Shown: positions 42,109 to 50,225 of the stretch, piece after piece
Layout of the letters: every line of letters begins with the position of its first letter
Numbering within the stretch: the first letter of the stretch is position 1
Source of the DNA: Salinicoccus cyprini
GTDB lineage: Bacteria; Bacillota; Bacilli; Staphylococcales; Salinicoccaceae
DNA: 64,000 bases
Reading direction: 5' to 3'
NCBI RefSeq assembly: GCF_007713705.1
Contig: NZ_VMSJ01000001.1
Location: 620,001-684,000, forward strand
Made by a program: the position numbers and the translations under genes
Notes under the pieces: generated by a model
The model's database searches: none
Seen by the model: the letters and a program-made list of their open reading frames with translations, nothing else
Told to the model about the DNA's origin: nothing

Positions 42109-42788
42109 CAATGCTGATCAAAGAAATGCATAATGCCGATAGACCCAGGGAAAGGCTGATGAACTATGGCGCTGATAAGCTGACCAACCAGGAACTGCTT
42201 GGCATCATCATCAATACTGGAAACAGGGAGGAATCAAGTGTTACTGTTGCCAACAGGATTATAAAAGATATGAAGTCGATACGTGAATTGAGAGATCTTA
42301 CCTATCAGGAACTGATCAGCATAAAAGGTATTGGAGAAGCCAAGGCAATTACAATTCTCGCTGTAATTGAAGTAGCGATCAGAATGCATACACATTCTCT
42401 GGAAGAAGATGTCTACATCAAAAGCCCTGAAGATGTAAGTGATTTCCTGATGGAGAAAATGAGATATTATCAGCAGGAACATTTCGTTGTTCTATACTTA
42501 TCTACCAAAAATATGGTCATCCACCAGGAAACCATGTTTAAAGGATCGCTGAATTCATCCATAGTACATCCAAGGGAAGTCTATAAGGAAGCAGTTAAAA
42601 GGAGTGCTGCAGCCATAATCTGTGTTCATAACCATCCAAGCGGGGATCCATCACCATCCCGGGAAGACATTGAGGTGACCAAGCGGCTTCATGACTGCGG
42701 TGATATGATCGGTGTGGATTTTCTGGATCATATCATTATAGGAGCCGGTAAATTCATCAGTCTAAAAGAAATGAACTTTATTAAATAG
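42105..42788 (+). CDS. radC: RadC family JAB1/MPN protein
   Basis: JAMM-domain protein of 227 residues long linked to DNA repair, though its true function is unsettled. An N-terminal helix-hairpin-helix region (NQELLGIIINTGNR, ISIKGIGEAKA) precedes the metalloprotease-like core with GSLNSSIVHPREVYKEAV, HNHPSGDPSPSREDIEVTKRL and a late DFLDHIIIG. The HxHPSGxxxPSxxD motif is complete. The start overlaps the comC stop. In Staphylococcus radC is soon followed by mreC; here about 10 kb of other genes intervenes. Confidence 0.95.
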   Translation: MTMLIKEMHNADRPRERLMNYGADKLTNQELLGIIINTGNREESSVTVANRIIKDMKSIRELRDLTYQELISIKGIGEAKAITILAVIEVAIRMHTHSLEEDVYIKSPEDVSDFLMEKMRYYQQEHFVVLYLSTKNMVIHQETMFKGSLNSSIVHPREVYKEAVKRSAAAIICVHNHPSGDPSPSREDIEVTKRLHDCGDMIGVDFLDHIIIGAGKFISLKEMNFIK

Positions 42789-42799
42789 GGAGGAATCTT

Positions 42800-43162
42800 A
42801 TGGGTCTTGATATGTATTTATACCTGCAGGAAAAGGAAACAAAGGAAGTGATAGAATACAGCTACTATAGAAAGTTCAATGCATTGCAAGGGTATTTTGT
42901 GAGAAGATACGAAATCGAAAATTGTGGGAAGATTAAACTTACAAATAAAACAATAAATGAACTCTATCTGACATTGAACGAGGTGCGACATTCTCCGGAA
43001 AAAGCAAATCTTTTGATGCCTGTTTTTCCTGGACCTTTTTTCGGTTCATATGAATACGATCGAATATATCATAACTACATCAATCAGGCCGCTTGCGACT
43101 TCTATCATGCGAAATTCATCAACTATGATAAGTATGACCTTTACTACACCTCGGATTGGTAA
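42800..43162 (+). CDS. Hypothetical protein of the MGLDMYL type
   Basis: Unassigned 120-residue protein starting MGLDMYLYLQEKET, a beginning seen in many phage and plasmid-borne proteins of unknown role. It is tyrosine- and asparagine-rich with aromatic ends (DRIYHNYINQAACDFYHAKF, DKYDLYYTSDW) and has no membrane helix. It starts 11 bases after radC behind GGGAGGAATC and is likely co-transcribed with it. Low GC and the phage-like family point to transfer. Confidence 0.65.
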   Translation: MGLDMYLYLQEKETKEVIEYSYYRKFNALQGYFVRRYEIENCGKIKLTNKTINELYLTLNEVRHSPEKANLLMPVFPGPFFGSYEYDRIYHNYINQAACDFYHAKFINYDKYDLYYTSDW

Positions 43163-43221
43163 GGAAAATTACACCAAAATATTACAACTCTATTACAACC
43201 CTGTTAGTTTTGTAAAATGTG

Positions 43222-43250
43222 TTGAAAACCGAAATAATGTACGTTATGAT
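43222..43250 (+). promoter_or_regulatory. Promoter of RNA element A
   Basis: TTGAAA (43222-43227), 17-base spacer, TATGAT (43245-43250). Transcription would start near 43257 and run into the element below. Confidence 0.65.
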
Positions 43251-43256
43251 TTATAT

Positions 43257-43432
43257 ATCTTATAAATTACATAACAAGGAGGTCAATTTTATGATTACTG
43301 CAACTTACTTCTTCGAAAAACAACTTCATATTATTGCCTCCTTCGATAGATTCTAACCCACTCCGGTTCTAATCTAGATATCATATATATTATTTCTTAT
43401 CTGTTAGGGGAGGCGCAAGCCTCCCTATTTTT
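43257..43432 (+). ncRNA. Structured leader/sRNA element, copy A
   Basis: About 175-base predicted transcript with its own promoter and an intrinsic terminator (AGGGGAGGC-GCAA-GCCTCCCT, then TATTTTT). It contains a short ORF behind AAGGAGG, a GCCTCC box (43336-43341), a hairpin made by TAGATT/AATCTA and AACC/GGTT (43347-43376), and a 34-base block (43373-43406) found almost unchanged in copy B at 52954-52988. GCCTCC can pair either with the Shine-Dalgarno AAGGAGG or with GGAGGC in the terminator's left arm, the arrangement of a transcription attenuator. The ABC exporter genes lie downstream in the same direction. Confidence 0.6.
43291..43356 (+). CDS. Leader peptide ORF (21 residues) in element A
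   Basis: AAGGAGG at 43277-43283, then seven bases and ATG. The 21-codon peptide opens MITATYFFEKQL and ends FDRF. It is rich in aromatic residues and overlaps the GCCTCC box, so ribosome stalling or passage on it would change pairing of that box. No known leader peptide is matched. Confidence 0.45.
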   Translation: MITATYFFEKQLHIIASFDRF

Positions 43433-43444
43433 ATGCCTGATATC

Positions 43445-43476
43445 AGTGTGCACATTAATAGTGCGCACTTTTTTTG
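43445..43476 (+). terminator. Second terminator downstream of element A
   Basis: AGTGTGCAC pairs with GTGCGCACT (one wobble) around ATTAATA, followed by seven T residues. Two terminators in a row isolate the exporter genes from the radC transcript. Confidence 0.8.
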
Positions 43477-43517
43477 TTGTAATTTATAAGAATATTCCGA
43501 ACTCTAGGGGTGATGAT

Positions 43518-43607
43518 ATGCCGAATTCAAAATGCAAAAGACAGCTTGATGCAATGACAACAACGAATATTTCAACAAAGACTACCAGAGGATGCTCTCG
43601 ACTGTAA
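43518..43607 (+). CDS. Possible leader peptide (29 residues) before the second ABC exporter
   Basis: AGGGG (43506-43510) lies seven bases before ATG 43518. The peptide is short, basic and threonine-rich (KCKRQLDAMTTTNISTKTTRG). It ends 42 bases before the exporter start. The exporter's own ribosome site (ACAGGGTGG) can pair with CCCTG (43622-43626), so this ORF could take part in translational control. Support is indirect. Confidence 0.4.
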   Translation: MPNSKCKRQLDAMTTTNISTKTTRGCSRL

Positions 43608-43648
43608 TTGTGGATTGAGTGCCCTGGTAAGAACAGGGTGGTGTTATC

Positions 43649-45385
43649 ATGTTTGAGTTTCTATGGAAACTGAGATGGTATTTTAAAGAAAACAAATGGA
43701 AGTATACAACAATCATCGGTGTGCTCCTGATAGCGAATGTACTGGAAGTGATTCCGGCACAGCTGATCGGGCGGACAATCGACTTCATCGGCAACGGTGA
43801 GATGACGGAGCGGCTCATGTGGCAGCTTGTCATCATCTTTCTTGCCGTGACTGTATTGACGTACACAGCGACCTATATATGGTCCTATCTGTTGTTTGAC
43901 GGAGCGAAGAAGATCGAGGGCATCATCAGGATGAAACTGATGCGCAAATTTCTGCTTCTGTCTCCGAGCTTCTATGAACGCAATAAGACGGGCGATCTGA
44001 TGGCGAAGGCGACGAATGATCTGCGCAGTGTCAATATGGCGACCGGCATAGGACTCTTGACACTGGTCGATGCGACATCATTCATGCTGACAATCATTCT
44101 GGTCATGGGCTTCACAATTTCATGGCAGCTGACGCTTTTTGCGCTCCTGCCTCTGCCGATTCTGGCCATTGTCGAGCAGCGTCTCGGCAAGAAGATCAAT
44201 GAGGCCCATAAGGAAAGCCAGGAGGCGTTCAGTGTGATGAATGACTCCGTGCTGGAAATTGTCGAAGGGGTCAGGCTGACCCGAAGCTATGTTCAGGAAA
44301 AAGCGGAGAACAACCGCTTTAAGGGTATGACGGACGACTATCTGCAGAAGTTCATGAAAGTCGAACGTCTGGATGCGCTGTTCAGACCGCTGACCGTCAT
44401 TGTAACGACATTCAGCTTCATGGTCGCTTTCGGCTATGGGGCAGTGCTTGCCAATCGCGGCATCATTTCGGTCGGCGATATCGTCGCTTTCAACGTGTAC
44501 CTGAACATGCTGGTCTGGCCGATGTTCGCGGTCGGCATGCTGTTCAATGTGATGCAGCGTGGAAATGCATCACTGACCCGCATCGATGAAGTGCTTGATA
44601 CGGAAGACGACGTGAAGCACCAGGGTAACATGATGATGACGAATGCGGGTATGGACTTTGACAAGCTGTCATTCCAGTATCCGCTCAGCACACGAACGAA
44701 CTTGCAGGATATTACGTTCGAACTCAAGAGCGGTGAGACACTCGGCATTGTCGGCAGGACCGGCAGCGGGAAGTCGACGCTCGTCAAACAGCTTCTGAAA
44801 TTCTATCCGGAAGGGGAGGGGGGACTGGTCATCGATGGTAAGAGCATTGCCGAGCTCGATAAGAAGGCACTGCGAGAGAAGATCGGCTATGTCTCCCAGG
44901 AGAACATACTGTTCTCAAGAACTGTCAGGGAAAATATCCTTTTCGGCAATCCGGAAGCGACTGAAGCTGAGCTTGAGGCAGCCATTGCACTCAGTGCACT
45001 TGATACAGATCTGAAACGTATGCCACAAGGCCTTGATACGATGGTCGGTGAAAAGGGCATCGCCCTGAGTGGCGGACAGAAGCAGCGCATCTCCATTGCG
45101 AGAAGCCTGATCCGTGACCCCGATATTCTGATACTGGACGATGCACTCAGTGCGGTTGATGCGAAGACCGAGAAGCGGATCATCGATGGCATCAGACGAA
45201 ATCGTACCAGCAAGACGACCATCATCGTTACGCATAGACTATCTGCCGTACAGCACGCAGATCTGATTGCGGTACTGGACGATGGGCAGGTTGTAGAAAT
45301 GGGAACGCACGAAACGCTGTCAGCAACCGGTGGCTGGTACAGCCAGCAGAATGACTACTACCGGACTGGAGGTGAAACAATATGA
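43649..45385 (+). CDS. Heterodimeric ABC exporter, degenerate-site subunit (second pair)
   Basis: 578-residue half-transporter with an N-terminal membrane domain of six helices and an ATPase domain: Walker A GRTGSGKSTLV (about residue 369), Q-loop YVSQENILFS, signature ALSGGQKQRISIARSL and Walker B ILILDDALSAVD. As in the subunit at 3640, aspartate stands in place of the catalytic glutamate. The pair is paralogous to 3640-7188. GGGTGGTG precedes the ATG. The leader ahead of it is unusually long and structured. Function by family: efflux of drugs or lipids. Confidence 0.92.
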   Translation: MFEFLWKLRWYFKENKWKYTTIIGVLLIANVLEVIPAQLIGRTIDFIGNGEMTERLMWQLVIIFLAVTVLTYTATYIWSYLLFDGAKKIEGIIRMKLMRKFLLLSPSFYERNKTGDLMAKATNDLRSVNMATGIGLLTLVDATSFMLTIILVMGFTISWQLTLFALLPLPILAIVEQRLGKKINEAHKESQEAFSVMNDSVLEIVEGVRLTRSYVQEKAENNRFKGMTDDYLQKFMKVERLDALFRPLTVIVTTFSFMVAFGYGAVLANRGIISVGDIVAFNVYLNMLVWPMFAVGMLFNVMQRGNASLTRIDEVLDTEDDVKHQGNMMMTNAGMDFDKLSFQYPLSTRTNLQDITFELKSGETLGIVGRTGSGKSTLVKQLLKFYPEGEGGLVIDGKSIAELDKKALREKIGYVSQENILFSRTVRENILFGNPEATEAELEAAIALSALDTDLKRMPQGLDTMVGEKGIALSGGQKQRISIARSLIRDPDILILDDALSAVDAKTEKRIIDGIRRNRTSKTTIIVTHRLSAVQHADLIAVLDDGQVVEMGTHETLSATGGWYSQQNDYYRTGGETI

Positions 45386-47133
45386 AAGAACTTAAGAGAC
45401 TGATCAATTATGCGCTATATTTCAAGGGATGGTTCGCCCTCGGTATCATTCTGATGATACTGATGGTCGGCTTTGAACTGCTCGGACCGGTGATCGCCAT
45501 GATCATTCTGGATCGTCATATCCAGGGAGGTGAAGGGCAGATCGAGATGCTGCCGATCTATCAGCTGCTGGCGGTATTTCTAGGGACCAATCTTCTGTAC
45601 GCCATATTTAGCTACTTCCAGGAGGTTGTCCTTCAGAATTCGGGAGCACTGGTGGTTCAGAAAATCAGAAATGATGTATTTCAGCATGTACAAAAGTTGC
45701 CGATCCGCTATTTCGACGATCTCCCAGCGGGCAAGGTGGTGGCAAGGATTACAAACGACACGGAATCCATTCTGCATATGTTCTCAATTGTTCTTCCGAT
45801 GTTTCTTGTCAGCACTCTGACCATCGGGGCGATCACAGTCGTTACGCTTTTCATCAACATCTGGACCGGTCTGGTCATGCTGCTGTTCGTACCAATCATC
45901 ATCGTCTGGATGATTCTATATCGGAAGTATTCGAATGACTACAACCATATGAGAAGGGAACGCAACAGTGACATCAATGCGATGATCAACGAATCAATCA
46001 GCGGCATGCCGATCATCCAGGTTTTCAACAGGGAAGAACAGATTACACGGGAGTTTGAAGCTTTGAATAATGACTATCTTAAGAGTACAGGCAGCCTGAT
46101 CAAGCTTGAAAGTGCCACAGGCCAGAATCTGATGGGGACATTGAGATCGCTGCTGTTTGCAGTGATGGTCTATATATTCGCATCAAGTTTCCTGGATGCA
46201 TCAACGGCATTGTCGGTGGGAACGATGTATATACTCGTGGACTATGTGACACGGTTTTTCAACCCACTGTTCAATATCATCGGTGAACTGGACATCTATG
46301 AGCAGGCACGTGTCGCTGCAGTGAAAGTATTTGAGCTGCTGGATGCAGAAATCGAAGCGGAGCAGGAAGAAAACCTGGGCAGCTTCACCGGTCATATTGC
46401 CTTCAAGGAGGTCAGCTTCTCCTACGATGACAAACATACAGTGCTCAAAGACATCAGTATAGATGTGTCGCCGGGAGAAACCGTGGCGCTTGTCGGTCAT
46501 ACCGGTTCCGGCAAGAGCTCGATCATCAACCTGCTGATGCGTTTCTATGACCCGGTCAAAGGAAAAATTCTATTCGATGGCAAGGATACACGCGAATTCA
46601 GCAAACAGTCCTTGAGACAGCACATGTCAATTGTACTTCAGGATCCCTTCATCTACAGTGGGTCACTATTGTTCAATCTGCGGATGAACAACGAAGAGAT
46701 TTCTGAAGAAGAAGCAAGGCAGGCACTCCTCAGTGTCGGCGGTGCGGAAATGCTGTCACGCATGAACGACGATATGCACACCGAACTGACCGAACGCGGT
46801 TCGACACTGTCACTTGGAGAACGCCAGCTCATTTCATTTGCACGCGCTATGGTATTCAACCCGAAAGTGCTCGTACTTGATGAAGCCACAAGCAACATCG
46901 ACTCCGAAACCGAGCAAATGATCCAGCATGCCATGAAGGTTGTCAGTGCAAATCGCACAACCTTCATTATTGCCCACCGTCTGTCGACCATCCAGCACGC
47001 AGGTCAGATTCTGCTGCTTGATAGCGGCCGCATTGTTGAAAAGGGCAATCATGAAGAACTTCTTGCCTCAGGCAAGGAGTACGCCAAGATGTACACCATG
47101 CAGCTCGGCCAGCCGAAAGCGATGAATGCATAG
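45382..47133 (+). CDS. Heterodimeric ABC exporter, catalytic-site subunit (second pair)
   Basis: 583-residue partner of the preceding gene, overlapping it by four bases (ATGA) behind GGAGGTGAAAC. Walker A GHTGSGKSSII (about 374), Walker B VLVLDEATSNIDSET with the catalytic glutamate, and H-loop IAHRLST are intact. The signature LSLGERQL is non-canonical, which again fits a heterodimer with one degenerate and one active ATP site. The membrane domain has the usual long helices and the VVARITNDTESI coupling-loop region. A strong terminator follows. Confidence 0.92.
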   Translation: MKELKRLINYALYFKGWFALGIILMILMVGFELLGPVIAMIILDRHIQGGEGQIEMLPIYQLLAVFLGTNLLYAIFSYFQEVVLQNSGALVVQKIRNDVFQHVQKLPIRYFDDLPAGKVVARITNDTESILHMFSIVLPMFLVSTLTIGAITVVTLFINIWTGLVMLLFVPIIIVWMILYRKYSNDYNHMRRERNSDINAMINESISGMPIIQVFNREEQITREFEALNNDYLKSTGSLIKLESATGQNLMGTLRSLLFAVMVYIFASSFLDASTALSVGTMYILVDYVTRFFNPLFNIIGELDIYEQARVAAVKVFELLDAEIEAEQEENLGSFTGHIAFKEVSFSYDDKHTVLKDISIDVSPGETVALVGHTGSGKSSIINLLMRFYDPVKGKILFDGKDTREFSKQSLRQHMSIVLQDPFIYSGSLLFNLRMNNEEISEEEARQALLSVGGAEMLSRMNDDMHTELTERGSTLSLGERQLISFARAMVFNPKVLVLDEATSNIDSETEQMIQHAMKVVSANRTTFIIAHRLSTIQHAGQILLLDSGRIVEKGNHEELLASGKEYAKMYTMQLGQPKAMNA

Positions 47134-47143
47134 ATATGTTAAA

Positions 47144-47183
47144 GAAACCATCTGCTGATCAAGGCAGATGGTTTCTTGTTTTT
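47144..47183 (+). terminator. Intrinsic terminator after the second ABC pair
   Basis: GAAACCATCTGC pairs perfectly with GCAGATGGTTTC around TGATCAAG; TTGTTTTT follows. Confidence 0.9.
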
Positions 47184-47209
47184 ATAACAATTGGTAGATA
47201 GAAAATTAT

Positions 47210-48169
47210 TCATGACTTAAATAGTTCAGGAATAGAAACCGGCTCTAGGAAAGTTCTAAGTTCACCATCCACTTTTCCGAAGTCAACAGACTGTATCCAG
47301 TTATATTTAAAATGCATACCGTCATCTTTGTCTTCTCCAGTAACTTTATGCGCCCAGAAGTCCTCAGTATTCGAAGGGGCATACAACAGAAAATCATGAC
47401 GTTCAACCATCTTTTTGATGAAAGGTTTGTAGTAGGTTACACACCCTAATTTCCGTACGAGTTTCGTATTCAACAAACCTGTTTCTTCATGTATTTCACG
47501 GTTAAGAGCCATTATCACGTCTTCTTTTTCTTCTACGCCGCCTCCAGGAATACGTAAGGTGGAGACTTTGTCAGAATCAAAAGACAGTGTTAGCAACTCA
47601 TGAATTCCATCATCTTTTTCACGTATGATAAATCCTATGACAGAAACCTTCTTATTTTGACTCGCCCAGTTGATCGCACTTTCTGTCAGCTCGTTTACTA
47701 GTGAAGACTTCATTTTCTGGTACTCTTCAACATTAAAAACCTGGTGCACGCTGAGCTCCTTTTTAAGGCGTTTGTACTTTGCTGCTTCTTGTGGATTTTC
47801 AACCAGATAATCTCTAAAAGCCAAATGTCTACTAACTTCGCTTTTGCCTGATTGGTAAATATGTACGTGGTGTGTTCTGCTGTTATTTATATGCTTAACA
47901 AAAAATCTTCTGCCAACTATTCCGTTCTCTCCTTTTACAGTATACCCAAGCTCAGCCATCATAGTATTATATGAATCTACGTGTTGAACATTTTGAACTT
48001 CTACCAGGATATCGATTATAGGTTTGGCGACCATTTCCGGGATTGCAGTACTTCCAATGTGGTGTATGTCCAATAGCTCTTCAGCAAAAACTGCCTGTAT
48101 CTTCTTAGCTTCTCTGTTAAAGTCATCTTCCCAGCTTTTTCTGTAAGAAACCAACTCCAGCTTTCGCAT
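47210..48169 (-). CDS. GrpB-like nucleotidyltransferase fused to a Nudix hydrolase
   Basis: 319-residue two-domain protein. Residues 1-165 match GrpB (UPF0157), a predicted nucleotidyltransferase: DIHHIGSTAIPEMVAKPIIDILVEV and THHVHIYQSG are hallmarks. Residues about 172-319 form a Nudix domain with a complete box, GGGVEEKEDVIMALNREIHEETGL. Both domains exist separately in other bacteria, and a fusion suggests linked steps on one nucleotide or dinucleotide substrate. ATG is preceded by GAGGTGAATT on the minus strand. The gene is clearly AT-richer than its neighbours, a sign of transfer. Substrate unknown. Confidence 0.9.
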   Translation of the reverse strand: MRKLELVSYRKSWEDDFNREAKKIQAVFAEELLDIHHIGSTAIPEMVAKPIIDILVEVQNVQHVDSYNTMMAELGYTVKGENGIVGRRFFVKHINNSRTHHVHIYQSGKSEVSRHLAFRDYLVENPQEAAKYKRLKKELSVHQVFNVEEYQKMKSSLVNELTESAINWASQNKKVSVIGFIIREKDDGIHELLTLSFDSDKVSTLRIPGGGVEEKEDVIMALNREIHEETGLLNTKLVRKLGCVTYYKPFIKKMVERHDFLLYAPSNTEDFWAHKVTGEDKDDGMHFKYNWIQSVDFGKVDGELRTFLEPVSIPELFKS

Positions 48170-48267
48170 AAATTCACCTCATTTTTATAATAGGTTCTGT
48201 ATCCCTTTATCTATATTTTTGCTATCTATTTCCGTTCTAATTCAAGCGCCTTTAGATAATGCTCATA

Positions 48268-48828
48268 TTACTTGGCTTTATCATGATCAACCGCAAAGCT
48301 TAAAACGAGCTTCAATATATATAAGGCGAGCAGTCCATTCAGAATAAAATGTGTGTCAGAGAGCAGCGTCAGTATGCCGAGTCCCAGTAGGGCAGATGCC
48401 ATACCGGCAGTACGCTGTAGATCTCTTTTTTCAATTCTGGTAATAATCCATGCGACAGATATGGTGAAAATCCAGATGATTGCACATAAAAGCAAGTTGC
48501 CGAAGATCCAGCCCAGTATCAGCGGCTGGACGTGGATGGTCAGAAATACCAACCTGGCTTCAGGACTTCCCTGATAGTATTCATTCGTACCTTTTGTAAC
48601 ATTGGCCACCACACCCCCGGTGATATCGAGTGTCAGTATGACCAGTAGTATCATCTTCCACACTGCGAGCTCTGACCATTCATCAAATGTGTGAAAAAGC
48701 AGTATTGAGGAAAGAAGAATGCAGCTCGCCAGCACAATGGCCAACTCCGCCTTTGTTGTCCTTCTGCCAAAAAGTTCATGGAGAAGTTTGGGGACGGGCA
48801 ATGTCTTTTCGGATATTTCCTTGTTCAT
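48268..48828 (-). CDS. Hypothetical integral membrane protein
   Basis: 186-residue membrane protein I cannot assign. After a basic N-terminus (VPKLLHELFGRRTTK) come about five hydrophobic segments: LAIVLASCILLSSILLF, WKMILLVILTLDITGGVVANV, FLTIHVQPLILGWIFGNLLL, CAIIWIFTISVAWII and a last pair around TAGMASALLGLGILTLL. The ATG at 48828 lies ten bases after GAAGGAG (minus strand); GTG 48837 is too close. A conserved-looking loop NVTKGTNEYYQGSPEAR stands between helices 2 and 3. The divergent neighbour is the methionine transport operon. Confidence 0.65.
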   Translation of the reverse strand: MNKEISEKTLPVPKLLHELFGRRTTKAELAIVLASCILLSSILLFHTFDEWSELAVWKMILLVILTLDITGGVVANVTKGTNEYYQGSPEARLVFLTIHVQPLILGWIFGNLLLCAIIWIFTISVAWIITRIEKRDLQRTAGMASALLGLGILTLLSDTHFILNGLLALYILKLVLSFAVDHDKAK

Positions 48829-48989
48829 CCTAAACACGCTCCTTCATGCATCAAAAGTGAAGCTGGCTGCTGCGTCGATTATTCTGAAGATGTACCGTTT
48901 CGATGAAGGTTTCCTAATCATATCTATTATATACCGATAGGATAGGAACAGGTAATTACCAAGTTTCGTAAATCCAAACTATCTGAATG

Positions 48990-49018
48990 TTGACATTTCT
49001 CCTGGTGTCATGTAGAGT
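48990..49018 (+). promoter_or_regulatory. Promoter of the methionine operon
   Basis: Consensus TTGACA (48990-48995), 17-base spacer, TAGAGT (49013-49018), placed just ahead of the SAM riboswitch. Confidence 0.7.
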
Positions 49019-49036
49019 TATCATCATTCAACTGAA

Positions 49037-49140
49037 TACTGTTATCCAGAGAAGTGGAGGGAATAGGCCCTTTGAAGCTTCAGCAGCAGGCTCACCCGGG
49101 TACTGTGCTAAATCCTACAAGCGGAGGCTTGGCAGATAAT
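49037..49140 (+). ncRNA. SAM-I (S-box) riboswitch
   Basis: The S-box core is clear: TTATCCAGAGAAGTGGAGGG at the 5' side, then GGCCCTTTGAAGC, a variable stem, CTGTGCTAAATCC and GGCTTGGCAGATAA closing the first stem (TTATC with GATAA). When S-adenosylmethionine binds, the downstream terminator should form and switch off methionine uptake. It is followed directly by that terminator and then by metN. Family identification rests on these conserved boxes. Confidence 0.93.
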
Positions 49141-49144
49141 CGTA

Positions 49145-49180
49145 GAAACCATTTGCCATTTCGGCAGATGGTTTTTTTAT
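49145..49180 (+). terminator. Riboswitch-controlled terminator before metN
   Basis: AAACCATTTGCC pairs with GGCAGATGGTTT around ATTTC with a following TTTTATTTT run. It is the expression platform of the SAM-I riboswitch. Confidence 0.88.
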
Positions 49181-49202
49181 TTTACATAGAGGATGTGATC
49201 GG

Positions 49203-50225
49203 ATGGCAATTGTACTTGAAGATGTATCAAAGACGTACGAAGTGAATGGCAGGAAAGTAGAGGCTCTGAAAAAGCTGTCCTTATCGATAAGTGACGGGGA
49301 GATATTCGGCATCATCGGTTTCAGTGGTGCAGGGAAGAGTACGCTGCTCAGGCTGATCAACCTTCTGGAGCATCCGAGTTCCGGCAGGGTCAGTGTCAAT
49401 GGGACGGAACTCAATTCGCTCTCAGGGCAGGATCTAAGAAATAAAAGGCAGAAGATCGGCATGATCTTCCAACAGTTCAACCTGATCGAGTCGAAGACTG
49501 TCTATCAAAACATCGAGTTTGTTCTTAAGGCAAGCAAGTACGACAAGAAGAAGGTCAAAGGGCGTATAGAAGAGCTGCTTGCGCTTGTGGGCTTGAGTGA
49601 CAAGGCGGACAGCTACCCTGGCAATCTGAGTGGCGGGCAGAAGCAGCGGGTTGGAATCGCTCGGGCGCTTGCTAATCATCCTGAAGTGCTTCTGTGCGAT
49701 GAAGCGACCAGTGCACTGGATCCGGATACGACGAAGACGATATTGAAGCTGCTCAAGAGGATCAACAAGGAGCTTGGCATCACCATCGTTCTGATTACAC
49801 ATGAAATGGAAGTCATCAAGGAGATTGCTGACAGGGTCGGGGTCATGACGGCGGGAGAGATTGTGGAGAGTGATGATGTCTACAGCATTTTCAGCCATCC
49901 AAAGCACGCAGTGACGAAAGGGTTCGTCCAGGACATCTACGATTTCATTATTCCGGCACACATTGAAATCAATGAGCGATCCGAGGTCATCACCATCAAG
50001 TTTCTGAATGAGAATGCAGAGGCGAACTATGTCAATCAGCTCTATCGTCATTTCGACTGTGACATCAGCATACTGAACGGCCGGATCGAATACATCCATG
50101 ATATGCCGCTCGGCTTCCTGATGCTGCATGTCAAAGGTGACATTGAAGAAATCACAAGGCTCAAAATATTCATCGACGAATCCAATGGCATAGAAAGGGC
50201 TGAAATCCATGCAGAGACTGTCTGA
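49203..50225 (+). CDS. metN: Methionine ABC importer ATPase MetN
   Basis: Cytoplasmic ATPase of the methionine uptake system. 340 residues: Walker A GFSGAGKST near residue 39, signature LSGGQKQRVGIARAL, Walker B VLLCDEATSALDPDT, then a C-terminal NIL domain (from about 255) that in this family binds methionine and slows transport when it is plentiful. It is the first gene after the SAM riboswitch. Its end overlaps metI by 17 bases. Ribosome site AGAGGATGTGATC. Confidence 0.95.
   Translation: MAIVLEDVSKTYEVNGRKVEALKKLSLSISDGEIFGIIGFSGAGKSTLLRLINLLEHPSSGRVSVNGTELNSLSGQDLRNKRQKIGMIFQQFNLIESKTVYQNIEFVLKASKYDKKKVKGRIEELLALVGLSDKADSYPGNLSGGQKQRVGIARALANHPEVLLCDEATSALDPDTTKTILKLLKRINKELGITIVLITHEMEVIKEIADRVGVMTAGEIVESDDVYSIFSHPKHAVTKGFVQDIYDFIIPAHIEINERSEVITIKFLNENAEANYVNQLYRHFDCDISILNGRIEYIHDMPLGFLMLHVKGDIEEITRLKIFIDESNGIERAEIHAETV

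Noticed and set aside
44434-45235. Antisense open frames of 106-117 codons opposite the second exporter
   Set aside because: They lack ribosome sites and mirror conserved ATPase motifs of the plus strand.
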